Below are positions 24,837 through 32,787 of a stretch of DNA of 48,933 nucleotides, piece by piece. The translations under genes and the position numbers were made by a program. Each line of letters starts with the position of its first letter. The stretch's first letter is position 1. The notes beneath the pieces were generated by a model that ran no database searches, was not told where the DNA came from, and was given only the letters and a program-made list of their open reading frames with translations. The stretch is from Faecenecus sp036648855. GTDB taxonomy: Bacteria; Bacillota_I; Bacilli_A; RF39; UBA660. Location of the stretch: the NCBI GenBank assembly GCA_036648855.1, contig JAVWCU010000003.1:1-48933 (forward strand). The letters run 5' to 3'.

Positions 24837-25583
24837 TTGATTACTATTAAAAGTCAAAGAGAAATTGATCTTATGAAAGTGGCTGGTAACATTGTTTATC
24901 AGACACACCAATACCTAAAACCATTTTTAACTCCAGGCATTACGACTAAAGAACTTGATACCTTAGCGGAAGAGTTCATATTAGCCCATGATGCTACTCC
25001 ATCTTTTAAGAATTACAATGGTTTTCCTGCTACTATTTGTACTAGTATAAATAATCAGGTTGTCCATGGTATTCCAGGAAAGATAAAAATAAAAAATGGT
25101 GATATTATTTCAATTGATATTGGGGCCTGTTATAAAGGTTATCATGGGGATTCTGCTTGGACATATGCTGTAGGTGAAATTAGTACTGATAAAAAGTATT
25201 TGATGGAACATACTGAAAAATCCTTATTTAAGGGTTTGGAACAAGTTAAACCAGGTAATAGAATAGGCGATATAGCTCACGCAGTTGAAACATACGCTCA
25301 CAGCAAGCACTTAAGTGTGGTTGAAGAATTAGTTGGTCATGGAATTGGAACTAATGTCCATGAAGCTCCAGATGTTCCTAATTATGGAATTCCTGGAACA
25401 GGACCTATTTTAAAAGAGGGTATGGTTATTGCAGTTGAACCAATGTTAAATCTTGGGACAAAAGATATATATATGCTTGATGATGATTGGACTATAGAAA
25501 CAGATGATGGGAAACCGTCAGCTCATTTCGAACATACAGTAGCGGTTACCAAAGATGGATACCAAATTTTGACGGGAGAGTGA
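24837..25583 (+). CDS. map: Methionine aminopeptidase, type I
   Basis: Co-translational removal of N-terminal Met, 248 aa. The dinuclear metal site is complete: SIDIGACYKGYHGD (two Asp), HGIGTNVHE (His), AVEPM (Glu) and AHFEHTVAVT (Glu), plus the substrate His in VVHGIPG. The start is TTG directly after the adk stop (TAATTG) with only a weak purine-rich sequence upstream, so initiation probably depends on translational coupling with adk. Confidence 0.94.
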   Translation: MITIKSQREIDLMKVAGNIVYQTHQYLKPFLTPGITTKELDTLAEEFILAHDATPSFKNYNGFPATICTSINNQVVHGIPGKIKIKNGDIISIDIGACYKGYHGDSAWTYAVGEISTDKKYLMEHTEKSLFKGLEQVKPGNRIGDIAHAVETYAHSKHLSVVEELVGHGIGTNVHEAPDVPNYGIPGTGPILKEGMVIAVEPMLNLGTKDIYMLDDDWTIETDDGKPSAHFEHTVAVTKDGYQILTGE

Positions 25584-25587
25584 AAAG

Positions 25588-25806
25588 ATGGCAAAAGATG
25601 ATACAATCGAAATAGAAGGTAAAGTTCTTGAAATATTACCAGGTGGTAAATTTAATGTAGAACTTGAGAATAAACACGTGATAGAAGCTCACGTTTCTGG
25701 TAAAATCCGAATGAATTACATTCGCATTCTACCAGGTGATACAGTAACAATAGAGTTATCCCCTTATGATTTAACAAAGGGTAGAATAACTTATAGGAAA
25801 AGCTAG
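25588..25806 (+). CDS. infA: Translation initiation factor IF-1
   Basis: OB-fold factor that occupies the 30S A site during initiation, 72 aa, exactly the family length. MAKDDTIEIEGKVLEILPGGKFNVELEN and KIRMNYIRILPGDTVTIELSPYDLTKGRITYR are diagnostic. Starts 4 nt after map; RBS GGGAGAGTG. Confidence 0.98.
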   Translation: MAKDDTIEIEGKVLEILPGGKFNVELENKHVIEAHVSGKIRMNYIRILPGDTVTIELSPYDLTKGRITYRKS

Positions 25807-25817
25807 GAGGAAGAGTT

Positions 25818-25931
25818 ATGAAAATTAAACCATCAGTAAAACCAATTTGTGCAAAATGTAAAGTAATTAAGCGTAAGGGAAGAGTAATGGTTATTTGCTC
25901 TAATCCAAAACACAAACAAAGACAAGGATAA
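25818..25931 (+). CDS. rpmJ: 50S ribosomal protein L36, zinc-binding
   Basis: Tiny 37-aa protein read directly from the sequence between infA and rpsM. It starts MKIKPSVKPICAKCKVIKRK and has the zinc ligands Cys11, Cys14, Cys27 and His32 of the C+ form. RBS TAGGAGGAAG is 7 nt upstream of the ATG; the TAA ends at 25931. Canonical infA-rpmJ-rpsM order. Confidence 0.97.
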   Translation: MKIKPSVKPICAKCKVIKRKGRVMVICSNPKHKQRQG

Positions 25932-25947
25932 TAGGAGGTGTACTTAA

Positions 25948-26313
25948 ATGGCACGTATTAAAGGTATAGATATTCCAAATGATAAACAAGTTGAAATAGC
26001 TTTAACTTATATTTACGGAATAGGCAGACAATTATCAAAACAGATTTTAACAAAAGCAAATGTTGATCCAGCAAAAAAAGTAAGTGATTTAGATAATGAT
26101 GAGTTAACTAGAATTCGTGATGAAGTTACTTCTCATACTGTAGAAGGTGAGTTACGTCGTGATATTTCTATGAATATTAAAACTAAAATGGAAATTAATT
26201 CATATGAAGGAACTCGTCATAAAAAAGGCTTACCAGTAAGAGGTCAAAGAACAAGCAGGAATGCTCGTACTCGTAAGGGTAAAGGTAGAACTGTCGCTAA
26301 TAAGAAAAAATAA
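25948..26313 (+). CDS. rpsM: 30S ribosomal protein S13
   Basis: Head protein bridging to the 50S subunit, 121 aa. ARIKGIDIPNDKQVEIALTYIYGIG start and C-terminal GLPVRGQRTSRNARTRKGKGRTVANKKK, which reaches P-site tRNA. RBS TAGGAGGTG. Confidence 0.98.
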   Translation: MARIKGIDIPNDKQVEIALTYIYGIGRQLSKQILTKANVDPAKKVSDLDNDELTRIRDEVTSHTVEGELRRDISMNIKTKMEINSYEGTRHKKGLPVRGQRTSRNARTRKGKGRTVANKKK

Positions 26314-26346
26314 GTAAAGTAATAGTTGAAAAAAGGAGGTCAAATC

Positions 26347-26730
26347 ATGGCTTACAAGTCTAGAAAAAGAAAAGTTAAAAAGAATGTTCCAGAAGGAATG
26401 GCACATATCCATTCTACATTTAATAATACGATTACAACCATTTCTGATAAAGAAGGTAATGCAATAAGTTGGGCATCAAGTGGAGCATTAGGATTTAAAG
26501 GAAGTAAAAAATCTACGCCATTTGCAGCAGGTATTGCAGCAGAAGCAGCAGGTAAAGCAGCATATGATTTAGGCATGAGAAAAGTAGATGTATTAGTAAG
26601 AGGATTAGGTCCAGGACGTGAAACAGCAATTCGTTCATTACAAACAGCAGGACTAGAAGTAACAGCAATTACAGATGTTACTCCAATTCCTCATAACGGA
26701 TGTCGTCCACCAAAACGGCCACGTGGCTAA
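26347..26730 (+). CDS. rpsK: 30S ribosomal protein S11
   Basis: Platform protein near the mRNA exit, 127 aa. GMAHIHSTFNNTITTISDKEGN and DVTPIPHNGCRPPKRPR are diagnostic. An in-frame ATG 21 nt upstream overlaps the RBS itself (AAAAGGAGGT); the start at 26347 has correct spacing and the family's N-terminus (MAYKSRKRKVKKN). Confidence 0.97.
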   Translation: MAYKSRKRKVKKNVPEGMAHIHSTFNNTITTISDKEGNAISWASSGALGFKGSKKSTPFAAGIAAEAAGKAAYDLGMRKVDVLVRGLGPGRETAIRSLQTAGLEVTAITDVTPIPHNGCRPPKRPRG

Positions 26731-26751
26731 TTATTAAAGGAGGAAAGTTTC

Positions 26752-27702
26752 ATGTTACAATTTGAAAAACCAATCTATAAAACAACAGAATATGTTGAAA
26801 ATAACTTTTATGGTAAATTTGAACTAGAACCATTAGAAAGAGGTTTTGGAACTACAATAGGTAATGCTTTAAGAAGAGTAATGTTATCATCTCTTCCAGG
26901 TAGTGCTATTAGTAGTATCAAAATAGAAGGTATTTCTCATGAGTTTCAGGCAATTGATGGTATTGTTGAAGATGCCTCATTAATTATTTTGAATTTAAAA
27001 GGTGTAGTTATAAAAAACCATTCAACTGAACCTAAGACAATTCATCTTAGTGTAAAAAAAGAAGGAATAGTAACTGCTGCTGACATAGAACATGATACAG
27101 ATATTGAAATTATGAATCCTGATAAAGTCATTGCAACTATTTCAAAAGGTGGAAGCCTAATTGTTGAAATGAATGTTTCAAATGGCCGAGGATATGTAAG
27201 AAGTGAAGAAAATAAAAAACTACTTGATAATAAGAAAGTAGGGACTATAGCAATAGATTCTCTATACTCTCCAATTGAGAGAGTATCTTATGAAGTAGAA
27301 CCTACTCGTGTTGGACAAGATGAAAATTTTGATCGCTTAATTTTAAATGTTTGGACAAATGGTTCTATGAAACCAGAAGAGGCTATTGCACTAGCATCAC
27401 GTATTTTGATAGAGCATTTTGATCTACTTACAGATTTAAGTAATATTGCTAATATGAGTGGATTAATGATTGAAAAGACGGAAGATCCAAAAGTAAAAGC
27501 ATTAGAGACGACAATTGAGGATTTAGATTTCTCAGTACGTGCTTATAACTGCTTAAAAAGAGCTAGTATTCATACACTACAAGATTTAGTAAATAAATCA
27601 GAAACCGATATGATGAAAATCCGTAATTTAGGAAAAAAATCTTTAAAAGAAGTATTAGATAAAGTTAGAGATTTAGGACTAGTATTACGAGATGATGACT
27701 AA
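26752..27702 (+). CDS. rpoA: RNA polymerase alpha subunit
   Basis: Assembly platform of RNA polymerase, 316 aa. The N-terminal dimerisation domain has LERGFGTTIGNALRRVMLSSLPG. After a linker at ~230, the C-terminal domain (LDFSVRAYNCLKRASIHTLQDLV, then MKIRNLGKKSLKEV) binds UP elements and activators. Usual place between rpsK and rplQ; RBS AAAGGAGG. Confidence 0.98.
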   Translation: MLQFEKPIYKTTEYVENNFYGKFELEPLERGFGTTIGNALRRVMLSSLPGSAISSIKIEGISHEFQAIDGIVEDASLIILNLKGVVIKNHSTEPKTIHLSVKKEGIVTAADIEHDTDIEIMNPDKVIATISKGGSLIVEMNVSNGRGYVRSEENKKLLDNKKVGTIAIDSLYSPIERVSYEVEPTRVGQDENFDRLILNVWTNGSMKPEEAIALASRILIEHFDLLTDLSNIANMSGLMIEKTEDPKVKALETTIEDLDFSVRAYNCLKRASIHTLQDLVNKSETDMMKIRNLGKKSLKEVLDKVRDLGLVLRDDD

Positions 27703-27720
27703 TAGTAAGGAGGAATAAAC

Positions 27721-28062
27721 ATGGCATACAGAAAATTAGGCCGCGTAAGTAAACATAGAAAATCAATGTTAGCTAATTTGACAATGGATTTAATTATGCA
27801 TGAAAGCATAGTAACTACAGAAACTCGTGCTAAAGAAGTTCGCAAATTTGCAGATAAGATGATTACTTATGGTAAAAAGGGAGACTTAATCTCTCGTAGA
27901 AAGGCAATTGCTTTTTTACATAATAATGATACTATTGCAAAAAAAGTTTTTGAAGATTTAGCTGTTAGATATCAAGATCGTAATGGTGGATATACAAGAA
28001 TTTTAAAAATGGATGAGCGTCGAGGCGATGATGCCTTAATGGTTACCATAAAATTAGTATAA
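27721..28062 (+). CDS. rplQ: 50S ribosomal protein L17
   Basis: Exit-region large-subunit protein, 113 aa. YRKLGRVSKHRKSMLANLTMDLI, then TTETRAKEVRKFADKMIT and GGYTRILKMDERRGDDA. Last gene of the ribosomal superoperon, followed by a branched terminator. RBS AAGGAGG. Confidence 0.98.
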   Translation: MAYRKLGRVSKHRKSMLANLTMDLIMHESIVTTETRAKEVRKFADKMITYGKKGDLISRRKAIAFLHNNDTIAKKVFEDLAVRYQDRNGGYTRILKMDERRGDDALMVTIKLV

Positions 28063-28101
28063 TAATTTATATATTGAATAATATATTATAAATAAGAGAA
28101 T

Positions 28102-28175
28102 GACTTGCCCCACTACCCATTTTGTGGGTGTTACTGATGAAATGTTTTATCATGTAGAGTGGGACAGTCTTTTTT
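28102..28175 (+). terminator. Branched (three-way) terminator at the end of the ribosomal superoperon
   Basis: The outer stem pairs GACT (28102-28105) with AGTC (28166-28169), then CCCACT (28109-28114) with AGTGGG (28158-28163). Inside are two hairpins: ACCCA/TGGGT (28115-28119/28125-28129), and TGATGAA/TTTATCA-type (28135-28141/28146-28152, one G-U). TTTTTT follows at 28170-28175. This is more elaborate than a simple terminator and may be a small stable RNA. Confidence 0.75.
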
Positions 28176-28186
28176 GTGTATTATAC

Positions 28187-28192
28187 TATAAT
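28187..28192 (+). promoter_or_regulatory. Putative -10 of the gene at 28220
   Basis: TATAAT at 28187-28192, 28 bp before the ATG and just after the branched terminator. No -35 of note. Confidence 0.4.
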
Positions 28193-28219
28193 TTTTTATA
28201 AATAAAGGAGTATTGTATC

Positions 28220-29098
28220 ATGTCATTAGATGGAATCATACTACAAAGAGAGTTAGATGCATTGACTGGGAGTTTATTAGAAGAGGTAACAGCTGAATTT
28301 TTAACATTTAAAATGTTTGAAGAAGCATACCTAATTTCAGAAGACATATCATTTTGTTCTAAAATAGCCTTATCTAAGGCTACAGAAGACCCTGTTGGCT
28401 TATTAATTAGTAATTATGAGACCTGGGTAGATGAAGAATTAAAAGCCTGGTATAAAAATCCTTCTAATAGATATATAAAAGAATATCCAGAGTTACTCTT
28501 AAAATATAAATTAGTAGAACTATTAACTTTTTTAGATCAAGGAAGACAACTAGGTATAAAAACCGAGGCATATGGGCATACTAACTTGAGAAGAGTATTT
28601 GATAGAGCATATATCACTAAGTTAATGCTAGGTAGAGATCCAGTTTTATTGTTTGAAAGTCCTTTTTATCCAGACTCTGAGAATAGAAAGAATTATAAAG
28701 AGAGATTAGATAGTACTGAGTTTGAAATATTAGCTAGTTATATAGTTGATAAGTTTAACGATGATTGTTTAACAACCAGAACAGACGGAATGAAGTCTAT
28801 TTATGTAGCGGCAGATAAAGCTGTAGAGGCTAAAGAATTAATACATAAAGTAAGAACACTTTGTCTAGCTACTACTATAGAAAAAAATGATTGTCAATAT
28901 ATGAGCTTTAGAAATATAAAGATTAATGAAGATTTGCCTACAGCTTTCTTTAGACAATCTAGGGATTTATTTAAAAGAGGTATTTCTCATAATATTCATC
29001 AAAACAAAAGGGGAATTATATTAGTAATACCTAAAAATAGAAATAAGAATTCAGATAAAAGCAAATCTCCTAGAGAATTAGTTAAAAACTACAAGTAA
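28220..29098 (+). CDS. Unrecognised 292-aa protein
   Basis: I cannot name a family. It is a soluble, mostly helical protein. Its centre contains GHTNLRRVFDRAYITKLMLGRDPVLLFESPFYPD and its end is highly basic (KNRNKNSDKSKSPRELVKN), which might bind nucleic acid. No signal peptide, membrane span, zinc cluster or nucleotide-binding loop is visible. The RBS is AAAGGAG, with a putative -10 upstream and a terminator downstream, so it is monocistronic. It sits between the ribosomal operon and an SDR gene. Confidence 0.65.
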   Translation: MSLDGIILQRELDALTGSLLEEVTAEFLTFKMFEEAYLISEDISFCSKIALSKATEDPVGLLISNYETWVDEELKAWYKNPSNRYIKEYPELLLKYKLVELLTFLDQGRQLGIKTEAYGHTNLRRVFDRAYITKLMLGRDPVLLFESPFYPDSENRKNYKERLDSTEFEILASYIVDKFNDDCLTTRTDGMKSIYVAADKAVEAKELIHKVRTLCLATTIEKNDCQYMSFRNIKINEDLPTAFFRQSRDLFKRGISHNIHQNKRGIILVIPKNRNKNSDKSKSPRELVKNYK

Positions 29099-29116
29099 TT
29101 GGTATTAAGTTGTGAT

Positions 29117-29140
29117 AAAAAACTAGATATAGTTTTTTTT
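29117..29140 (+). terminator. Terminator after the 28220 gene
   Basis: AAAAACTA (29118-29125), loop GATA, TAGTTTTT (29130-29137), continuing into a T-run. The next promoter (TGTTATAAT, 29144-29152) follows at once. Confidence 0.65.
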
Positions 29141-29143
29141 CTT

Positions 29144-29152
29144 TGTTATAAT
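29144..29152 (+). promoter_or_regulatory. Extended -10 promoter of the SDR gene
   Basis: TGTTATAAT matches the extended -10; it lies 20 bp before the SDR start. No -35 is evident. Confidence 0.5.
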
Positions 29153-29172
29153 AACATTAGGACGGTGATAGC

Positions 29173-29943
29173 ATGAAAGTATTAATTACTGGGGCATCCT
29201 CTGGTATAGGGCTTGATATGGCTAAATATTTAAGTAGTATGGGACATGAACTGATTTTAGTTGCTAGGGATAAAGATAGGCTTGAAGAAATTCAAAAAAG
29301 TTTAAAGACTAAAACTAAAATCATTATAATGGACTTAGCTATTGAAAGTAATGTTAAATCGCTATATGTCTTATGTAAGAATGACAATATTGATATGTTA
29401 ATAAATAATGCTGGTTTTGGTATCTGTGGCGAGTTTACAGAAACAGAAATTAATAGAGAATTAGAAATGATGGACTTAAACATGAAAGCTGTTTATATAT
29501 TAACTAAAATGTTTCTAACTCAAATGGAATCTCGAGGTGGAGGATACATTTTAAATGTAGCTTCATCAGCAGCTTTTACTCCTGGACCACTGATGGCTAT
29601 ATATTATGCTACTAAAGCCTATGTACTTCGCTTAACAGAAGCAATTTATTATGAATTAAAGAAAACTAAATCGAAAGTAGTAATATCTTGTTTGTGCCCT
29701 GGACCTGTTGCAACTAACTTTAATAAAGTAGCAAATGTTAGCTTTTCTATTAAACCATTAACTAGTGAATATGTGGCTAAATATGCTATAGATCAAATGC
29801 TATATAAACATAAGTTAGTTATTATACCGGGACTAAAGATGAAACTATTACATTTTTTAGAACACTTTGTATCAGATAAAACGCAGATGCATTTTGCATA
29901 TAAAATCCAACATAAAAAATTAAATAGCAGGATAGATAAGTAG
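29173..29943 (+). CDS. Short-chain dehydrogenase/reductase
   Basis: Classical SDR of 256 aa. The cofactor glycine motif TGASSGIG is at residues 6-13 and NNAGFG near 78. The catalytic Ser is in VASSAAF and the Tyr/Lys pair in YYATKAY. Arg33 after the second strand (LVARDKDR) favours NADP. It is in the DltE/YqjQ-like group of ~260-aa SDRs with a hydrophobic C-terminus (LKMKLLHFLEHF), possibly membrane-associated. Substrate unknown; a lipid or acyl metabolite is plausible for the group. Confidence 0.88.
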   Translation: MKVLITGASSGIGLDMAKYLSSMGHELILVARDKDRLEEIQKSLKTKTKIIIMDLAIESNVKSLYVLCKNDNIDMLINNAGFGICGEFTETEINRELEMMDLNMKAVYILTKMFLTQMESRGGGYILNVASSAAFTPGPLMAIYYATKAYVLRLTEAIYYELKKTKSKVVISCLCPGPVATNFNKVANVSFSIKPLTSEYVAKYAIDQMLYKHKLVIIPGLKMKLLHFLEHFVSDKTQMHFAYKIQHKKLNSRIDK

Positions 29944-29956
29944 TCCTACTAATATA

Positions 29957-29984
29957 TTGTTGGCATATAATATTATACTATAAT
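29957..29984 (+). promoter_or_regulatory. Sigma-A promoter of the DUF212 gene
   Basis: TTGTTG (29957-29962), 16-bp spacer, TATAAT (29979-29984); the start codon is 18 bp downstream. Confidence 0.55.
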
Positions 29985-30001
29985 TAAAAATGGAGGCTTT
30001 G

Positions 30002-30448
30002 ATGATAGGTGATTTCAAATACATAATTATTCCAGTAGTAAGTGTTATTTTAACTCAAATAATAAAGTTTACTATTGAATCCGTTATTTCAAAAAAATTA
30101 AGATGGGCAAGATTATTTAATGGTAATGGGGGAATGCCCAGCTCCCATACAGCTTTTACTTTTTCTTTAGCTTTTGCCATAGGAATAGGAGAAGGGTTTA
30201 ATTCACCATTATTTGCAATGAATTTAATATTTGCTTGTATTGTAGGATACGATGCCATGGGGCTTAGAATGGAGAGTGGCCTACAAGCACAGGCCATTAA
30301 CCTCTTAACTGAGGAAATGATAGAGGATAACCCAAAACTCGGTGTAAAGCGCTTACAAGAGCAATTAGGGCATAAGCCTTTAGAAGTTATAATGGGTATA
30401 CTATTAGGGGGAGTAGTTGCTACTATAATGATGTTATTAATAGGATAA
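30002..30448 (+). CDS. DUF212 (YuiD-like, divergent PAP2) membrane protein
   Basis: Integral membrane protein of 148 aa with about four hydrophobic segments. The GMPSSHTA motif at 44-51 matches DUF212, a divergent relative of PAP2/VanZ-like phosphatases. The later GYDAMGLRMESGLQAQAIN region is also conserved in the family. Function is unknown; lipid-phosphate processing is inferred by fold similarity. An ATG at 29990 overlaps the RBS TGGAGG and is rejected; the ATG at 30002 has proper spacing. Confidence 0.85.
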   Translation: MIGDFKYIIIPVVSVILTQIIKFTIESVISKKLRWARLFNGNGGMPSSHTAFTFSLAFAIGIGEGFNSPLFAMNLIFACIVGYDAMGLRMESGLQAQAINLLTEEMIEDNPKLGVKRLQEQLGHKPLEVIMGILLGGVVATIMMLLIG

Positions 30449-30469
30449 GTATGTATTTCATACTTTTTT
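30447..30469 (+). terminator. Terminator after the DUF212 gene
   Basis: AAGTATG (30447-30453), loop TATTT, CATACTT (30459-30465), then TTTT. The stem starts in the stop codon. Confidence 0.75.
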
Positions 30470-30479
30470 CTTTTTTTGT

Positions 30480-30508
30480 TTGAATTATAACCTCTCCTCT
30501 TGTATAAT
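30480..30508 (+). promoter_or_regulatory. Sigma-A promoter of the ECF operon
   Basis: TTGAAT (30480-30485) and TATAAT (30503-30508) with a 17-bp spacer. Confidence 0.7.
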
Positions 30509-30536
30509 AGTAAGGAAATAAGGACAGGTGTATATA

Positions 30537-31340
30537 ATGAGAGATATAATTAGAATTAACCATTTAACCTTTAACTATAATAAAAGACCTGTTTTTATTG
30601 ATTTTAACTTATCTATAAAAGAAGGTAGCTATATTTCTATTTCAGGTGCCAATAAATGTGGCAAGACTACACTAATAAAGCTAATAGCAGGTATTTTACC
30701 TAATAATGGAAGTATAATTTTAAACTATAGCTATTTAGACACTAAAGATAATATTACTCCAGACTTAGGAATCGTTTTATCTAACATGAAAAACTCCTTC
30801 ATTACAAACAGTGTTTATAAAGAACTTTGTTTCACACTAGAAAATTTAAAATATCCGCCTGATTTAATAGAAAAACGAGTTGTAGAAGTTAGTAAGAAAC
30901 TAAAAATTGCTCATTTATTAGAATCTAAGATAGATGATCTAACAACTAGGGAAAAGCAAATATTATTAATTGCATGTGCTTTAATTCATAAACCTAAAAT
31001 TCTTCTTTTAGATAATCCTTTTTATCTATTAAATAAGGAAGATATTCTTTTATTTAAGAAACTTTTTTTGCAATTAAAGAACCGTGACCATGTCACTATT
31101 GTCTTTATGTCTAATAACCTAGAGGACACATTGGATTCAGATTATCTTTATATTTTAAATCAAGGTAAAATAGCTATTGAAGGAGAACCAATCTCAGTAA
31201 TGCAACAAGAAAAGCTATTAACTAAATTAGGATTAGAGTTACCATTTTTGGTAGACTTATCCCATAAACTGAAGTTTTATGGTTTAATAGACGATATTAT
31301 TATCGATATGGAAAGTATGGTGAATAAGTTATGGAAATAG
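30537..31340 (+). CDS. ECF-type ABC ATPase, degenerate (EcfA1 position)
   Basis: ABC-family ATPase of 267 aa in the place of EcfA1, the energising ATPase of energy-coupling-factor vitamin transporters. Walker A is intact (GANKCGKT, 37-44). Other catalytic parts are not: the signature LSGGQ reads LTTRE (135-139), the Walker B glutamate is Asn160 (LLLDNP), the Q-loop lacks Gln, and the switch His is Asn193. ATP may bind but canonical hydrolysis is doubtful. A GTG at 30528 is in frame; the ATG at 30537 is preferred because AGGTG is then correctly spaced. It overlaps the next ATPase gene by 10 nt. Confidence 0.85.
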   Translation: MRDIIRINHLTFNYNKRPVFIDFNLSIKEGSYISISGANKCGKTTLIKLIAGILPNNGSIILNYSYLDTKDNITPDLGIVLSNMKNSFITNSVYKELCFTLENLKYPPDLIEKRVVEVSKKLKIAHLLESKIDDLTTREKQILLIACALIHKPKILLLDNPFYLLNKEDILLFKKLFLQLKNRDHVTIVFMSNNLEDTLDSDYLYILNQGKIAIEGEPISVMQQEKLLTKLGLELPFLVDLSHKLKFYGLIDDIIIDMESMVNKLWK

Positions 31341-32143
31341 TTTTAAAAGATATTACTTATCGTCATAATCAACATACGATTTTTCATAAACTAAATATCC
31401 ATTTAAAAGGCTCTAACATAGTCGGTATAATGGGATTAAATAACACTATTCTTTTAGAAATTATTGATTCTATAACTATTCCAAATGCAGGTACTATACA
31501 GCTAGGCTGTGACACCATTAATAAAAATAACTTACTTAACTGTCGGAGAACAGTTAGTTTAATTATGCAAGATATAAATAATCAATTGGTTATGGATAAA
31601 GTTAAAGATGAAATAAATTTTATTATTAAGGCTTTAAACTATAAACATCAGAATATTGAAAAAAGAATTGCGGATTCTTTAACTATAGTAGGCTTAGATA
31701 CTTCATACTTAAATAGGTCTATAAATAGTCTGTCTTCAGGTGAAAAGAAATTAATTCAAGTGGCTTTAGGACTAATTAGCAATCCTAGTATCATTATGTT
31801 TGATGAACCATTTAGGGAATTGGATTATATTTATAAAAGAAAGTTAATTAGATTAATTAAACTCCTAAAAAATAAGTATCAGAAAACAATTATAATAGCA
31901 AGCAATGATAGTAATATGTTATATGCTTTAACTGATGAAGTAGTCATACTTAATAACAAAAAGGAAGGATATACTCAAGGTAAAACTTTAGAGGTATTTA
32001 AAAATATCGAGTTATTAAAAGAATCAGAAATTGCTGTTCCAGACTTAATAGAATTCACACACTTAGCTCTTAATAAAAAAGTAAAACTATCATTTCACAG
32101 AGACATACTTGATTTAATTAAGGATATATATAAACATGTTTAA
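31331..32143 (+). CDS. ECF-type ABC ATPase lacking a P-loop (EcfA2 position)
   Basis: Partner ATPase of 270 aa in the EcfA2 place. It keeps the signature LSSGE (134-138), Walker B with Glu159 (IIMFDEP) and Q-loop Gln80. The Walker A position reads MGLNNTILLE (34-43), with no GK[ST], and the switch His is Asn192. Its losses complement those of the upstream ATPase, so the only composite site with a P-loop lacks the catalytic Glu and His. The frame is otherwise intact, with no stop codons, suggesting constrained change rather than simple decay. Overlaps ecfT by 8 nt. Confidence 0.85.
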   Translation: MEIVLKDITYRHNQHTIFHKLNIHLKGSNIVGIMGLNNTILLEIIDSITIPNAGTIQLGCDTINKNNLLNCRRTVSLIMQDINNQLVMDKVKDEINFIIKALNYKHQNIEKRIADSLTIVGLDTSYLNRSINSLSSGEKKLIQVALGLISNPSIIMFDEPFRELDYIYKRKLIRLIKLLKNKYQKTIIIASNDSNMLYALTDEVVILNNKKEGYTQGKTLEVFKNIELLKESEIAVPDLIEFTHLALNKKVKLSFHRDILDLIKDIYKHV

Positions 32144-32783
32144 TAAAGATTCGTTATTATATAGTGTGAATTCAGTTGTAAAATTATTAGGAACAGTTAT
32201 TTTCATTTGTAGTATCATTTGGTTAAAACAAAGCTGGCTATTGTTAGTAATAAGTATTTTACTAACTTTAATTGTGGATAAAAATAAGTATATTAAGAAA
32301 ATTGCTTATATTTCTATTTTTATAGGAATAATGCAATTCTTTTATCAACCATTTATGTGGATAAATAAATTCCTAATAATTGTTCTCTATTTTATTGTTA
32401 TACTAGCTATCTATAGTACTGAACAAATTAAATATTTATGTGAACTTATTTTTTATCCTTTTCAAAATAAATATATTACAAATTTTTATGTATCAGGTCT
32501 TTATGCTTTTAAAAGCTTCAAAAACAATTGTAATCGCCTTAGAAAAATCATCGATAGCTATGGCTTGCCTAAAAATATTTCTTTGCTTAAAAATATTAGC
32601 TCAGCCTTTTTTCATCATACTAAAGAAGATATAGAAGATATGAATTTTCTTCATCATATTAGATTTTATAATTGGAATAGGTCTAGAACTTATATAGAAC
32701 AAGAAAAAATAGAATCTTGGGATATTTGTTATATTTTAATTCATCTAATATTTTTAATTATTACAGTTACATTAGGGAGGTAA
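32136..32783 (+). CDS. Divergent EcfT-like transmembrane protein
   Basis: Membrane protein of 215 aa with about four N-terminal TM segments, a cytosolic helical region (about 125-190) and a C-terminal TM segment, the topology of EcfT, the scaffold of ECF transporters. The paired Ala-Arg-Gly coupling motifs of canonical EcfT are not recognisable; the corresponding places read IIDSYGLP and HHIRFYNW. Identification rests on topology and on the conserved order ecfA-ecfA-ecfT-truA-rplM-rpsI known from Bacillota. Confidence 0.75.
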   Translation: MFNKDSLLYSVNSVVKLLGTVIFICSIIWLKQSWLLLVISILLTLIVDKNKYIKKIAYISIFIGIMQFFYQPFMWINKFLIIVLYFIVILAIYSTEQIKYLCELIFYPFQNKYITNFYVSGLYAFKSFKNNCNRLRKIIDSYGLPKNISLLKNISSAFFHHTKEDIEDMNFLHHIRFYNWNRSRTYIEQEKIESWDICYILIHLIFLIITVTLGR

Positions 32784-32787
32784 GTAA

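Noticed and set aside
28134..28140. CTGATGA, the core of hammerhead ribozymes, in the post-rplQ structure
   Set aside because: The required GAAA and cleavage-site arrangement is absent, and the bases are better explained by the hairpin of the branched terminator.
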